DNA from: JANNSW01 sp031431235
GTDB taxonomy: Bacteria; Pseudomonadota; Alphaproteobacteria; Rhizobiales; Hyphomicrobiaceae
Length of the DNA: 36,571 bases
Reading direction: 5' to 3'
Assembly: GCA_031431235.1 (NCBI GenBank)
Contig: JANPDA010000137.1
Span: 1-36,571, forward strand
Shown: piece after piece, positions 14,969 through 24,400 of the stretch
Layout: the number at the start of each line of letters is the position of its first letter
Position numbering within the stretch: position 1 is the first letter of the stretch
The notes under the pieces: model-generated
Seen by the model: only the letters and a program-made list of their open reading frames with translations
The model's database searches: none
What the model was told of the DNA's origin: nothing
Translations under genes and position numbers: made by a program

Positions 14969-16471
14969 TCAACTCTCGTCCCGGCGCGGCGGAGCCGCCT
15001 TCACCGCGGGCAGATCAATCGGCTCGTCCTGGTCGCCGGCGCCATGGAAATGCATCGAATCATCCAGCGTCGGAGGCTCCGGGCGCTCTGCGCCGGTCGG
15101 CAGCTCGGGGCGGACCAGCCGGCGAATGCGTGCGCCCGGCGGCAGCGGTGCTCCGGCTGTCACGCGCCGGATCGGCAGGTCGGCAGGAAGCGGTGGCGTA
15201 ATCCTCGCTGTCATGGCGCCGTTGCCAGGGCGTGGCAACGGTCTTGCCGGCAATGGCGGGCGCTCGGGTGAGGCAATCGCGATCCGGCGCTCGCGCGTTT
15301 CCGGCAACGTCAGTGGCTCGGCATCGTCTAGGACAGGTTGCGGGGGCATTGCAAGGGTGCCGCTGCCAAGCGCTATCGGCTCATCGTCCTCGCTATCCAG
15401 TGGGCTGTGCAGCTCGGACTCGGGGGCGCTGGCGATGGGCTGATCGATGGCGGGGGGCACGACAGGCACGATGACGGCCGGCTCGGCGATCAACTGCCCG
15501 AGCTCCATCGGCACGTCATCGTCGCCGATCGGCTCATCGTCGGCAAGGCTTGCGGCGGACAGCGCTGGCGCTTCGGCTCGGCGTACCGGCGCCGGCACCG
15601 CCTGACGCGGCGGCTCGGGCTTGGGCTCCGGCCTCATCCAGGCGGCGCCGTGGAGGCGCGCCAACAGCTCCTCGGTGACGAGGCGCAGGCTCTGGCCGGC
15701 ATCGCCCGGGTATTTGGCACCATAGGAGCGCTTCTGGGCATCGAAATCGGCCGCACGCTGGAGATAGGCGCGACGCGGAATGGCGGTCTGGAACACCCGG
15801 TTGAGGGGCTCGGCCGCCAGCCGCCGGTGCCATTCCTCATCCAGCGCGGCGAGGGGGTCCTTCATGGTGATCAGAACCCCGAGCAGATTGGCAAAGCCCT
15901 GCTCGGCGAAGCGCTCGCGGAAGCTGCGCAGGATGGTCAGGCCACGAGCCGACAGGTAGTCGGGCTTGGTCGGGGGCAGGAAGTGGTCCGCTTCGCGCAC
16001 CCAGCATTCGGTCACGACGGAGAGCCCGGGCGGGCAATCGACCAGCACCACATCGAAATAGCGTTTGGCCTCGTCGAGCAGCATGCGAATGGCGGCGCGC
16101 AGCTCCGCTTCCCGCTTCTCGGCGGAAACCTCGCGCTCGAACAGCGACAGCTCCATATGGCTCGGCATCAGGTAGATCGACTGCACGTCGTCCACATCGG
16201 AGACGCCGCTTGCAACATACTGCTTCCAATCCTTGGGCGTCTTGGCGAGCACGACGGCGGAGAGATAATCGACGAGCGTGTGCTGCTGGCGCTCGATCGT
16301 CTCCCAGCGGCTGACCGGCATCAGCATCGTGCTGATGCTCGCCTGCGAATCCGAATCGATGACGAGAACCGTTTTGCCGTGGAAGATGGCAAGCGTCTCG
16401 GCGAGCGCCATGACGGTCGTCGATTTGCCGACGCCGCCCTTGGTATTCATCACTGCAATCGACTGTCCCAT
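14969..16471 (-). CDS. Orphan ParA-like ATPase with long disordered C-terminal tail
   Basis: 500 residues from the ATG at 16469-16471 (GGGGA upstream). The deviant Walker A KGGVGKST (11-18) follows the usual first strand, then VLVIDSDSQAS (36-45, Walker A') and DVVLVDCPPGL (140-150, Walker B). KPDYLSARGLTILRSF and FQTAIPRRAYLQRA complete the ParA/Soj core, which ends near residue 275. Residues 280-500 are Pro/Glu/Ala-rich and predicted disordered. No parB gene or centromere-like repeats adjoin it, so it is not a chromosome or plasmid partition locus as seen here. Orphan ParA proteins position protein cargos such as chemoreceptor arrays, carboxysomes or envelope machines. A helix-turn-helix is absent. 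It may be co-transcribed with the CoA-transferase gene. Confidence 0.85.
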   Translation of the reverse strand: MGQSIAVMNTKGGVGKSTTVMALAETLAIFHGKTVLVIDSDSQASISTMLMPVSRWETIERQQHTLVDYLSAVVLAKTPKDWKQYVASGVSDVDDVQSIYLMPSHMELSLFEREVSAEKREAELRAAIRMLLDEAKRYFDVVLVDCPPGLSVVTECWVREADHFLPPTKPDYLSARGLTILRSFRERFAEQGFANLLGVLITMKDPLAALDEEWHRRLAAEPLNRVFQTAIPRRAYLQRAADFDAQKRSYGAKYPGDAGQSLRLVTEELLARLHGAAWMRPEPKPEPPRQAVPAPVRRAEAPALSAASLADDEPIGDDDVPMELGQLIAEPAVIVPVVPPAIDQPIASAPESELHSPLDSEDDEPIALGSGTLAMPPQPVLDDAEPLTLPETRERRIAIASPERPPLPARPLPRPGNGAMTARITPPLPADLPIRRVTAGAPLPPGARIRRLVRPELPTGAERPEPPTLDDSMHFHGAGDQDEPIDLPAVKAAPPRRDES

Positions 16472-16680
16472 GCGAGTCCCCACGCACAACCGCTGCCCGC
16501 GAGCCTGACCATGAACCGGCCCGGCTCAGCATCGCCCAGATCCTTGGACGAGCCTCTTGGTCAATCTGTGGCCAGCAAGCGGAGATCGCGGAAAAAGTCA
16601 ATGCAGCGCCACAGGCCGTGCTGCGGCCCACACGGGGGTGCCAGCGGGCGATGGTCGACAAAATCCGGCAAGTGCTCAGG

Positions 16681-16709
16681 ATTGTACCTTGCCTGTTCAT
16701 GCACGTGAA
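16681..16709 (-). promoter_or_regulatory. Possible sigma-70 promoter for the ParA-like gene
   Basis: On the minus strand TTCACG (16704-16709) and TACAAT (16681-16686) are spaced by 17 bases, just after a run of T residues. It would drive the ParA-like gene with a leader of roughly 200 bases. Read by eye only. Confidence 0.4.
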
Positions 16710-16740
16710 AAAAATCTTCTCGCGGGCCACCAGAGTGGAG

Positions 16741-16770
16741 TGCAAATGCCAGCGCATTAGGATATATACT
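16741..16770 (+). promoter_or_regulatory. Possible promoter for the small membrane ORF
   Basis: TATACT (16765-16770) is a strong -10 match within the A+T-rich GATATATACT. The best -35 candidate at a workable distance is TGCAAA (16741-16746, spacer 18), which is poor. The -10 lies 47 bases before the ATG at 16818. Confidence 0.3.
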
Positions 16771-16817
16771 AGCTCCAGAGGGTGGTTGCTCGAGCGCTGT
16801 TGCGTGGAGTAGCTGGT

Positions 16818-16907
16818 ATGACGAAGTCGTTGGCACTTGCCATTTTGGCAGCACTGGCCGGTCCAGCCATCGGCGTCGGTGTTTTCATCCTGGTGTATGC
16901 GTTCTAA
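16818..16907 (+). CDS. Putative 29-residue single-helix membrane protein
   Basis: The ATG at 16818 is preceded by GTGGAG at about eight bases and ends at TAA 16905-16907. After MTKS the peptide is almost entirely hydrophobic: LALAILAALAGPAIGVGVF then ILVYAF, with a Gly-Pro kink in the middle. That is one transmembrane helix and no soluble domain, the form of small accessory subunits or regulators of membrane complexes. It lies after a promoter-like -10 and 176 bases before moeA. I do not recognise a family. The balance of a clear start site and coherent hydrophobic sequence makes it more likely real than not. Confidence 0.5.
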   Translation: MTKSLALAILAALAGPAIGVGVFILVYAF

Positions 16908-17083
16908 TCTGCCGATGGATGGTTGCCGCGAGGTGGGCCGTTGCTGCCATGATCGCTGGTCCGGACCGAGGCAGCGGTGCCGTGCGGCAGTCGCCGGACG
17001 CTTCCCGCCGCTCCCAAAACCTGCTCTCCTTCACCTGGCATGACACGGGGCGCATTCCGCCTTGGTGACAGCGGGAGCCGAGG

Positions 17084-18355
17084 ATGCCGAATCGCCCTGT
17101 GGACGATTGTTTTTTCACCGACCAGGATCGCCTCACTCACCGCGAGGCGCTCGAGCTGATTGGTGCGCGGGTGGCGCCGGTCGGGACGATCGAGCAGGTC
17201 GCTCTCCTCGAGGCGCTCGGGCGGATCGCGGCCACGACGGTCGCAGCGCGGAGGCCGGTGCCCGGTCATGCCAACGCGGCTGTCGACGGCTATGCGTTTT
17301 CGAGCCGCGACTACGACCCGGCCGCCGGCAACCGGCTACCGGTCACTGGCCGTGCTGCCGCCGGCGCGCCATTGGCTGGAGACCTGTCGCCGGGCTCTGC
17401 TGTTCGCATCTTCACCGGTGCGGTCATACCCGATGGCCTCGACACTGTCGCGATGCAGGAAGATGTCCGCATCGAGCAGGCCGGGGCCGCGGCGTTCGCG
17501 TGGCTGCCAGCTGGGCTCGAGACTGGCGCCAATCGCAGACGGGCGGGCGAGGATCTGGCGGCGGGCGATCCGATCGTCAGCGCCGGGCAGCGCCTGCGGC
17601 CCCAGGAGATTGCCGGTCTGGCCTCGGCGGGGGTTGCCGACTTGGCATGCTGGACACGGTTGCGGGTCGCGCTCGTCTCCTCGGGTGACGAGGTCGTGCC
17701 GGCCGGGCAGGAGCTGGCGCCGGGTCAGGTTCACGACGCCAATGCGCCCATGCTCGAAGCACTGGTGCGCACGACGGGTGCCCGGCCCCGCCCCATCGGC
17801 ATCCTGCGCGACGATCGCGCACTGGTCCGCAAGGCCCTGGCCGAGACGGCTGCTGCGAGCGATCTCATCATCAGCTCGGGCGGTGCGAGCCAGGGCGAGG
17901 AGGACCATATCGCGGCCGCGCTCGCGGAAATCGGCCATCGCCACCTCTGGCAGATCGCGGTGAAGCCCGGCCGGCCGATGTTCTTTGGCCAGATCGGCCG
18001 CTGCCTCTATCTGGGGCTGCCCGGCAATCCGGTCGCCGTGTTCGTCTGCTTTCTGCTCTACGCGCGCCCGCTGATCAGGCGGCTCGGCGGAGAAAGCCCA
18101 ACCGAGCCGGTGCGCTTTCGCGTGCGGGCGGGCTTCGAGCTTGCGAGCAAGAAGCCGGGCCGGCGTGAGTTCTGGCGCGCCATGTTGCGGATCGAGCCTG
18201 ATGGGCCGGTCGCGCTCAAATATCCCCGCGATGGCTCGGGCCTCATCACGTCGCTGCGAGCGTCGGACGGATTGATCGAGGTCGCCGAGGATGTGACCGC
18301 GATCCGGCCCGGCGACCTCGTCGACTTCATCCCCTATTCGGAATTCGGCATCTAA
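17084..18355 (+). CDS. moeA: Molybdopterin molybdenumtransferase MoeA
   Basis: 423 residues, normal for MoeA, which inserts molybdate into adenylylated molybdopterin in the last step of molybdenum cofactor synthesis in the cytoplasm. Visible are the opening REALELIGARVAPVGTIEQV, PGHANAAVDGYAF (60-72), the beta-barrel stretch SAVRIFTGAVIPDGLDTVAM, the MoCF-binding loop SSGGASQGEEDH (canonical form SGG-S-G--D) and GLPGNPVAVFVCFLLYARPL near the end. The C-terminal domain closes with EVAEDVTAIRPGDLVDFIPY. A Shine-Dalgarno-like GAGCCGAGG precedes the ATG. No other Mo cofactor gene is nearby, so it stands alone. Confidence 0.92.
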   Translation: MPNRPVDDCFFTDQDRLTHREALELIGARVAPVGTIEQVALLEALGRIAATTVAARRPVPGHANAAVDGYAFSSRDYDPAAGNRLPVTGRAAAGAPLAGDLSPGSAVRIFTGAVIPDGLDTVAMQEDVRIEQAGAAAFAWLPAGLETGANRRRAGEDLAAGDPIVSAGQRLRPQEIAGLASAGVADLACWTRLRVALVSSGDEVVPAGQELAPGQVHDANAPMLEALVRTTGARPRPIGILRDDRALVRKALAETAAASDLIISSGGASQGEEDHIAAALAEIGHRHLWQIAVKPGRPMFFGQIGRCLYLGLPGNPVAVFVCFLLYARPLIRRLGGESPTEPVRFRVRAGFELASKKPGRREFWRAMLRIEPDGPVALKYPRDGSGLITSLRASDGLIEVAEDVTAIRPGDLVDFIPYSEFGI

Positions 18356-18618
18356 ACCCGTCGGCAAAGCTCGCCTCCCGCCAACGAGCTTGTGTAAAAA
18401 TCGAAAACAGGTGCACCCGCCATCCCGGACAAGTGAGAGCCAAGCTCGAACGCCGATCCGGGAACCAGGAGAAAGTTTCCGAAGGCAAAAGATTTGTATC
18501 CGGCAATCAGAGCATAGTGTGGCCTGTGGCCGAGCCTTGTGCTGGGCCCCGGATCTGCACTCTCGTCCGGGCGAACGGGTCCAATGGTATTGCCCGATTT
18601 CTCAACACCCGCCAAAGC

Positions 18619-21180
18619 ATGGCTGTGCGCCAAGCAGCCGCAAAAAAGGCCACAAGCCAGCCTAGGAGCACATCCGTTCAAGGGGTCTGCGGGGAGCCTG
18701 TGCGGTCCGGTGCCCCCATTCCAGAGGCGCTGTGGCCGATGCTGTTGCTGTTCCGAATGCTGTCATACGCCGTGGAGTTGGCGCTGGCGTTGCCGGTCCA
18801 GATCAGCCGCTTCGCCCTCAACGTGCTGCTGTTCAATCCGCGCCTGGGCAAGCTGCGCTACGTGCTGGCGGCGGCAGTCGCCTATGTGATCTTCGCCGTG
18901 CTGCTCGTCTACGTTTTCGCGCCCATTCGCGGCATTGCCGGACAGGTCTGGATGGCGCCCAAGCTGCACTATGACAGCGAGCGCTGGCTGGCGACCGCGA
19001 TCTACGACAAAGAAGGCGAGTTCGTCGGCACGTTCGACGCGAGTCTCGACAGCCAGCGAGACTTCAACACGACAGATAGTGTGATCGAGCTCGACTCGGG
19101 CTATGCGGCCCATCCCGATCACAAATCCATTCCCGTGCAGACCGTGCCCGACGGCTACTGGCGCTGCCTCGTCTACCACGAGGACCGCAACATCGGGACC
19201 TGGATCAATCCGTTCGGCATCGACCTGATCGGGGTCCTGAAAATTCCCCTCTCCTCGATCGAGCACTCGATCGCGGCCGGCGGCCTTCGGATCGGTGTCG
19301 GCGGCTCGACGCTGCCGATGCAATTGTCGCGCGTGATCTACAAGACGCCGCCCCGCTCCACCGAGAGCGCCTTCCAGAAGCTGGGCCGCAAGTTCGGCGA
19401 GTGGTGGGATGCCCCGGTCATCTATTGGACGCTGACCAAGGGCGGGTCCCCCAAGCTGCTGAAGGAATGGACGGCGAACCACCTGTGGCTCGCCCAGCGG
19501 ACCGGCGGTCAGTCTCTGCACGGCGTCGAGGTCGCGAGCCGGATCGTGTTCGGCAAGGCCGCCAAGGACCTGACGCTCGCCGAGCAGTTCGTGCTGGCCT
19601 CCGCCGTCAACAGGCCGATCATCCTGCTCGAAGGCAGCGAGAAGCTGAATGCCGTGCGGCTCGATCGCTGGCGCCACATCGTCGACGTGCGGGCCCGCAA
19701 ATGCGCGAGCGCGCTGATCGCGGGCGAGGCCGAGCAGAAAGCGGTCTGGTTCGAGTTGACCCAGATTGCGGGCGGCCCCCCCGATCCCCAAGTGCGCCCG
19801 ACGCTGCAGAAGGCGCTGGAGGAGATCGACCCGGTGCGGGCAAAGACGGCGGAAGCAAATCCCGCCTATCGCGCCAACATGCTCATTCCCGATGCGCGCT
19901 ACGGCGCGCGCGAGGAGATGAAGCACGAGTTCGGCTTCGCCTGGCGTGACTATGTGCGTGGCGTGACGCTGACCCTCGATGTGGTCGAGAACCGGCGGTT
20001 CCGCTCGAAAATCCAGGAGCGGCTGGCGGCCATCCAGAAGCAGTATGCCGCCCAGATCGATCCGGCATTCACGCTCGATCGGGCTGAGCTGAAGGATGCG
20101 CCGGACAAGAAGTTGCCGAGCATCGTCGTGGTTGCCGCCAATCGCAAAGGCGAGATCGTGCGCTACTTCGAGGCGGGCGACGATGCGGACTACTTCGGCT
20201 CGCCCGTCGCACGTGACCGCCAAACCGGCCAGTACGAGCCCGAGCGCGAGACCCGCGCGATCGCCTCCATCGGCAAAATCGTCGCTGCGATCGCCATCGC
20301 CAACGAAGGGCGCGACACGCCCGAGACGCTCTATGTGGACACAAACGCTCCCGCCAAAGGCCTCGACAGTTGCCTCAAGGGCGATGGCACGCTGCGCCAG
20401 AGACGCAAGGCACGGATCGCGTTTGCCTGCTCGCTCAGCACGCCGATCGAATGGCGCGCCGCCCAACTCGGCCAGGCACGCATCGCGCGGCTGATCGGGA
20501 AGCTCGGCCTCACCATGCCGCCGCGCGACGCTTCGGGCGAGGGCACGCCGCCGTCGACGGCCGTGGTCCGGGGTCTGGTCACGGCCAGCCCGCGTCGGGT
20601 CCACCAGATGGCGGCCGTCGTGCTGGCAGCACTGACCGGCCAAGGCCGGACCCCGGTGCCGCTGCCGACCCTGATCAAGCACTATGACCGCGCGATCGAG
20701 CTGCCGGCCGGTGCCGATGTGGCGGGGACCGAATCGGCGATCGTGCCCAACGAGATCATCAAGGTGTCGAGCCACGAGCTGTTGCGCACCTTCCTGTCGG
20801 CGCCGTTGTGCACTGTCGTCGGCAAGGAGCGCATCGGCACCATGAAGAGCATCTCGGACTGGTGCGCGGACAGAAAGCCGGGCGTGCGGCTCCACTTCGG
20901 CAAGACCGGCACCATGGTGACCCTCGACCAGGATGCGACGGTCGATGCCTGGGCGGCTGGCGGCTTCCAGTTCGCGAGCGGTGCGGCCTTTTCCTATGTC
21001 GTCGTGATCGGGACCGGCAACACGCGCGAGCCCTGGGCGCGCAAGCTCCATGCCGCCCAGGTGGCAACACCCCTGGTCGAGGAGTTGCTGAAAGAGCTCG
21101 CTTCCGAAGCCAAGATCGAGCCGGTGGTCGCCGCAGCCCAGGCGACGAAGAAGGCGACCAAATCCAAGAGCGTGCAGTAG
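18619..21180 (+). CDS. Bifunctional class A PBP-like protein (GT51 plus transpeptidase with altered SxN)
   Basis: 853 residues from the ATG at 18619; a GTG at 18433 would add 62 residues that look non-coding. One transmembrane anchor lies at about 81-101 (YVLAAAVAYVIFAVLLVYVF). The glycosyltransferase domain has the catalytic pair E188-D189 (YHEDRN), GGSTLPMQLSR (228-238), RKFGE (257-261) and a final GVEVASRIVFGKAAKDLTLA segment. The transpeptidase domain has SIGK (550-553) with the active-site serine and KTG (762-764). The second motif, usually SxN, reads SLS (605-607) in FACSLSTPIEW. It would polymerise glycan strands at the inner membrane; cross-linking may be altered. The C-terminus is Lys/Ala-rich. 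It precedes the 1035-residue membrane protein on the same strand. Confidence 0.82.
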   Translation: MAVRQAAAKKATSQPRSTSVQGVCGEPVRSGAPIPEALWPMLLLFRMLSYAVELALALPVQISRFALNVLLFNPRLGKLRYVLAAAVAYVIFAVLLVYVFAPIRGIAGQVWMAPKLHYDSERWLATAIYDKEGEFVGTFDASLDSQRDFNTTDSVIELDSGYAAHPDHKSIPVQTVPDGYWRCLVYHEDRNIGTWINPFGIDLIGVLKIPLSSIEHSIAAGGLRIGVGGSTLPMQLSRVIYKTPPRSTESAFQKLGRKFGEWWDAPVIYWTLTKGGSPKLLKEWTANHLWLAQRTGGQSLHGVEVASRIVFGKAAKDLTLAEQFVLASAVNRPIILLEGSEKLNAVRLDRWRHIVDVRARKCASALIAGEAEQKAVWFELTQIAGGPPDPQVRPTLQKALEEIDPVRAKTAEANPAYRANMLIPDARYGAREEMKHEFGFAWRDYVRGVTLTLDVVENRRFRSKIQERLAAIQKQYAAQIDPAFTLDRAELKDAPDKKLPSIVVVAANRKGEIVRYFEAGDDADYFGSPVARDRQTGQYEPERETRAIASIGKIVAAIAIANEGRDTPETLYVDTNAPAKGLDSCLKGDGTLRQRRKARIAFACSLSTPIEWRAAQLGQARIARLIGKLGLTMPPRDASGEGTPPSTAVVRGLVTASPRRVHQMAAVVLAALTGQGRTPVPLPTLIKHYDRAIELPAGADVAGTESAIVPNEIIKVSSHELLRTFLSAPLCTVVGKERIGTMKSISDWCADRKPGVRLHFGKTGTMVTLDQDATVDAWAAGGFQFASGAAFSYVVVIGTGNTREPWARKLHAAQVATPLVEELLKELASEAKIEPVVAAAQATKKATKSKSVQ

Positions 21181-21384
21181 CCGCCTGGGTGCTCGTCCAG
21201 TCGAGCGGAAGTCTTGTCCGCCACAATTTCGCCTTTCCCCGCCGTTGCGGCAACCGGTCATAGATTGGCCCAATTGAACCGCAAGAACTGACCCCGGATC
21301 ACGAGGGGAGGTGAAGCAGAAATTCGAGCAGCAGATGTGGCGTAGCGATCGGGGGAGGGCCCGCATGGGCTCTTGGGGCAACGT

Positions 21385-21410
21385 CGAGCCGCTGTCGGTA
21401 CAGCGGCTCG
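21385..21410 (+). promoter_or_regulatory. Strong hairpin 50 bases before the 1035-codon gene
   Basis: An 11-bp perfect stem, CGAGCCGCTGT (21385-21395) with ACAGCGGCTCG (21400-21410), closes a CGGT tetraloop. No T-run follows, so a standard Rho-independent terminator is unlikely. It could be an mRNA stability or processing element in the leader of the downstream gene, or a Rho-linked 3' end of the PBP-like transcript. Confidence 0.45.
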
Positions 21411-21459
21411 CGGACCTGCTTTCCGCGTCGTTCGCATGAGGGAGCACCCGGCGTAAGCC

Positions 21460-24400
21460 ATGAAAGACCTGAAGGACTCGCGGACCGCGAGCACAGCGCG
21501 CACCCGCCCGGCACGGGCAGTCTCCGCAACCAGCGACATCCCGACTCCGCGCCGCTCCGATTGGAAGCGAATGCTGCTGGTGGCGGGCCTGGGCATCCTG
21601 TCCTGGATCTCCACCTACATGGGCATGCTCGAGCTCGTGCAGGCCAACATGGGCCAGGTCGACTTCGCGCTGAAGATCGCGCTCGGCATGTCGGTCGCCA
21701 TGCTGATGCTGATGATCATCTGGCTGCTCGATCAGATTTTTTCGCCGATCAGCTCCGCGGTAAAGCTGCTGTTCATCGGCGGCTATTTGTTCCTGTCGCT
21801 GATCTCGGTCGGCTTTGGTTTCGGCTTCTATTGGAAGTTCCTCGAATCGCGCTCGGAAGCCTCGCGCTCCGCCGAAAGCGCCGTCACCCAGGTGCAATCC
21901 TCGCTGCATGGCGCCGAGACGCGTCTGGCCCAGCTGCTGACGACGCTCGATGCGTTGACCGTGATTTCCACGCAGAAGGCGGCCGATGAGGTCGCCAAGG
22001 GCAATTCCTGCCCCAACAGCAAGCCGGGCGACGGTCCGCGCCGCCGCCTGCGCGAAGCCGACGCCACCCGTTTCTCGTTCGCCGGCCAGTTCGTCAAGGA
22101 GCGCATCGGGGCCGTCAAGGACGAGGTCTCCGGGCTCGACGCCGATCTCGCCAAGGTCGTGATGCAGGACAAGTCGACGGTTGCCGCCGACGGCACCCGC
22201 AACGATTTTCTGCGCCAGCTCGGCCGCAAGCTCGACCGTGCCGTCACCGGTTTCAATGCCTTCCGCACCGATCCCCAATTGCGCCAATTCCGCGCCGATT
22301 TCGCCGACCGCGCCGAGAAATCGTCCTTCTCCGATGAGCAAGGGGCGAATTTCACCTGCCCCGATCCCCAGCTCCAGACTGCACTGCGCGGCGTCGTCAA
22401 GGCGATCGATCAGCTCCCCGAGCTGGAGAACCCCGAGATCGCCGCCGTCGAGGGCGCGGAAGCAACGATCGAGGCGTTCCGCCGCCTGACGGCAACGCTG
22501 ACCGGCGCTCTCCAGTTCAAGCTGCCGCCCTCGGCCGACGAGATCCGTGCCGACCAGCAACGGGCGATCCAATCGCTGAGCAACACGAGCGGCGCACGCA
22601 TGGGCGATGTGACGGTGGGCCTGGGCAAACGCGACTGGATCCCGCTGATGATCGCGGTGTTCGTCGACATCTGTCTGCTGCTGGTCTCGTTCAGCCGGCC
22701 AATGAATCGGTTCCAGGCGCTGGTGCCCAAGATGCGCGAGGCGCAGGAATGGCCCGTCATCGAGATTCTTTCGAAGTTCCACGGCATCCACGAGGACGAG
22801 ACGATCAGGAAAACGTTCGAGGTGTTGCGCCATGTCGTGTTCAATTGGCGCGGCGTCTACTACGCGGCGGTTCCCTTGAATGGGGGCTCGATGGGCCGGC
22901 CCGAGGACGAGAGCGCCGAGCTCGAAGCCTATCTGCTGTCGAACCTGTTCACGAGCTTCGAGCGCGAGCGCATTTTCCGCCCAGTGCCGGTCTCGATGTT
23001 CACGACCGGCTATGTCCAGAAAAAGCTCGCCCAACAGCGCAGCAAATATGCCGAGGTCGAAGGCTTCCGCATCTACAAGTTCAATAACGGCGCCTGGCCT
23101 GAGATGATCCTCGGCGCGGTGATGGGCGCGGCCAAGCGCGCCGAAGCCGACCAGGCCCGGCTGCAGGAGGCGCGTCTCGAAGCCGAGGCCGAAGCCCAGA
23201 AGGATCTCGTGCGCAGCGATGCCGCCCGCCAGATCGCCGAGGCCGAGGCCGCAACCGAGCGTGCCAAGACCGAATCCCAGCGGCTCAGGGCCGAAGCCGA
23301 TTCGATCAGGCTCGCCGCCAAGTCGAAACGCCGGGTCTGGCCGTTCGGCCGGGCGAACGAGGGTGGCCGCGAGGAGCCTGTGCTGGGCGCGGCCAATGGC
23401 AACACCGCCCCTGCCGGCAGCGCGGCGATCAGTGCCATCAATGCCGCGGCTGCGCCCGCAGCGGCAACTGCAGCGACCCATTCCGCCTATGACGTGACCC
23501 AGCTGGTCGGTGAGTTCACGATGCTGATGCGCGAGCAGAAGGCGGTGATCGAGCGTCAGGCGGCTACCATCGAGCAGCTCGACCGCAGCCGCCGCGAGGA
23601 GCCCGAGCCGGTGCGCCAACGCCAGGCCGAGATCCGTGTGGTCGAAGGCGGAGCGAGTGCTGGCGGCGGCGCGGGAGCCGAGCGCCCGGCGCGGACCTAT
23701 TTCCGCGTTGCCGAGGCAGCGCCCGTGCGCCCCGCCCCGCTCGGCCAACGCCGCGAGCCGACGGTTGCGCCGCCCGCCCGGGAGCCGGCATCGGTCACGC
23801 CCATCCATCCCGTTCGGTCCGCGCCCTCTGTCACCGCCCTTGCCGGGGAGCTCGCACCGGCTGCCACCACTCCAAAGGCCGCAGCTCCGGCTGCCAAATC
23901 CGGGTCGATGCTCGATTGGGCCTTCTCCGGCATGCGGGGAGGCACCCATGAGCCAGCCGGGCGGATCCGCCTGGGCCAGGCGGCACGGCAGCGGGTCGAG
24001 CCCGATCTGCCGGCGCTGCCCTCGCTCGCAGCGGTCCCCGAGCATCGGGACGAGCTGGCGGACCGGCTCGACGATGAGGAGCACTACCGGGTCGAACAGT
24101 CAGCGCCGGAGCCAGCCGTCTCGACACCCGATGAGCTCGAGCAATTCATCGCCAGCGCCCGCACACAGGACGAGGAGCCAGAGGCCGACCACGCGATCCT
24201 GCTGGGCGCCCCACAAAATGACCTGGGCTCCGAGCGGGCTGGCTCGGATCTGGAGGAGCATTCGGTCGCCGATGACTGGATCGCACCGCAGCCGGTCACC
24301 GCGGACGAGCTCGCGGCCGGTGAAGGCGAGCCCTGGAGCGATCCGCAGGCTGAGCCCGCCCCGGTCGACGATCTCGCCTGGGAGGACCTCGAGGGCACCG

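Larger units (their letters stand above)
16472..16817. other. Divergent intergenic region between the ParA-like gene and the small membrane ORF
   Basis: About 346 bases with no supported gene. It is visibly more A+T-rich between about 16690 and 16775 than the surrounding genes, and promoter-like hexamers for both directions fall in that patch (listed separately). Confidence 0.4.

Noticed and set aside
16908..17083. A molybdenum-cofactor riboswitch before moeA.
   Set aside because: I could not lay the conserved Moco RNA pattern on this stretch; only a ribosome site is evident.
18763..24084. A 1773-codon open frame on the minus strand across the PBP-like and scaffold genes.
   Set aside because: It is the antisense shadow of two GC-rich genes whose plus-strand products have clear domains; its translation is Arg/Gly/His/Leu-rich with no family.
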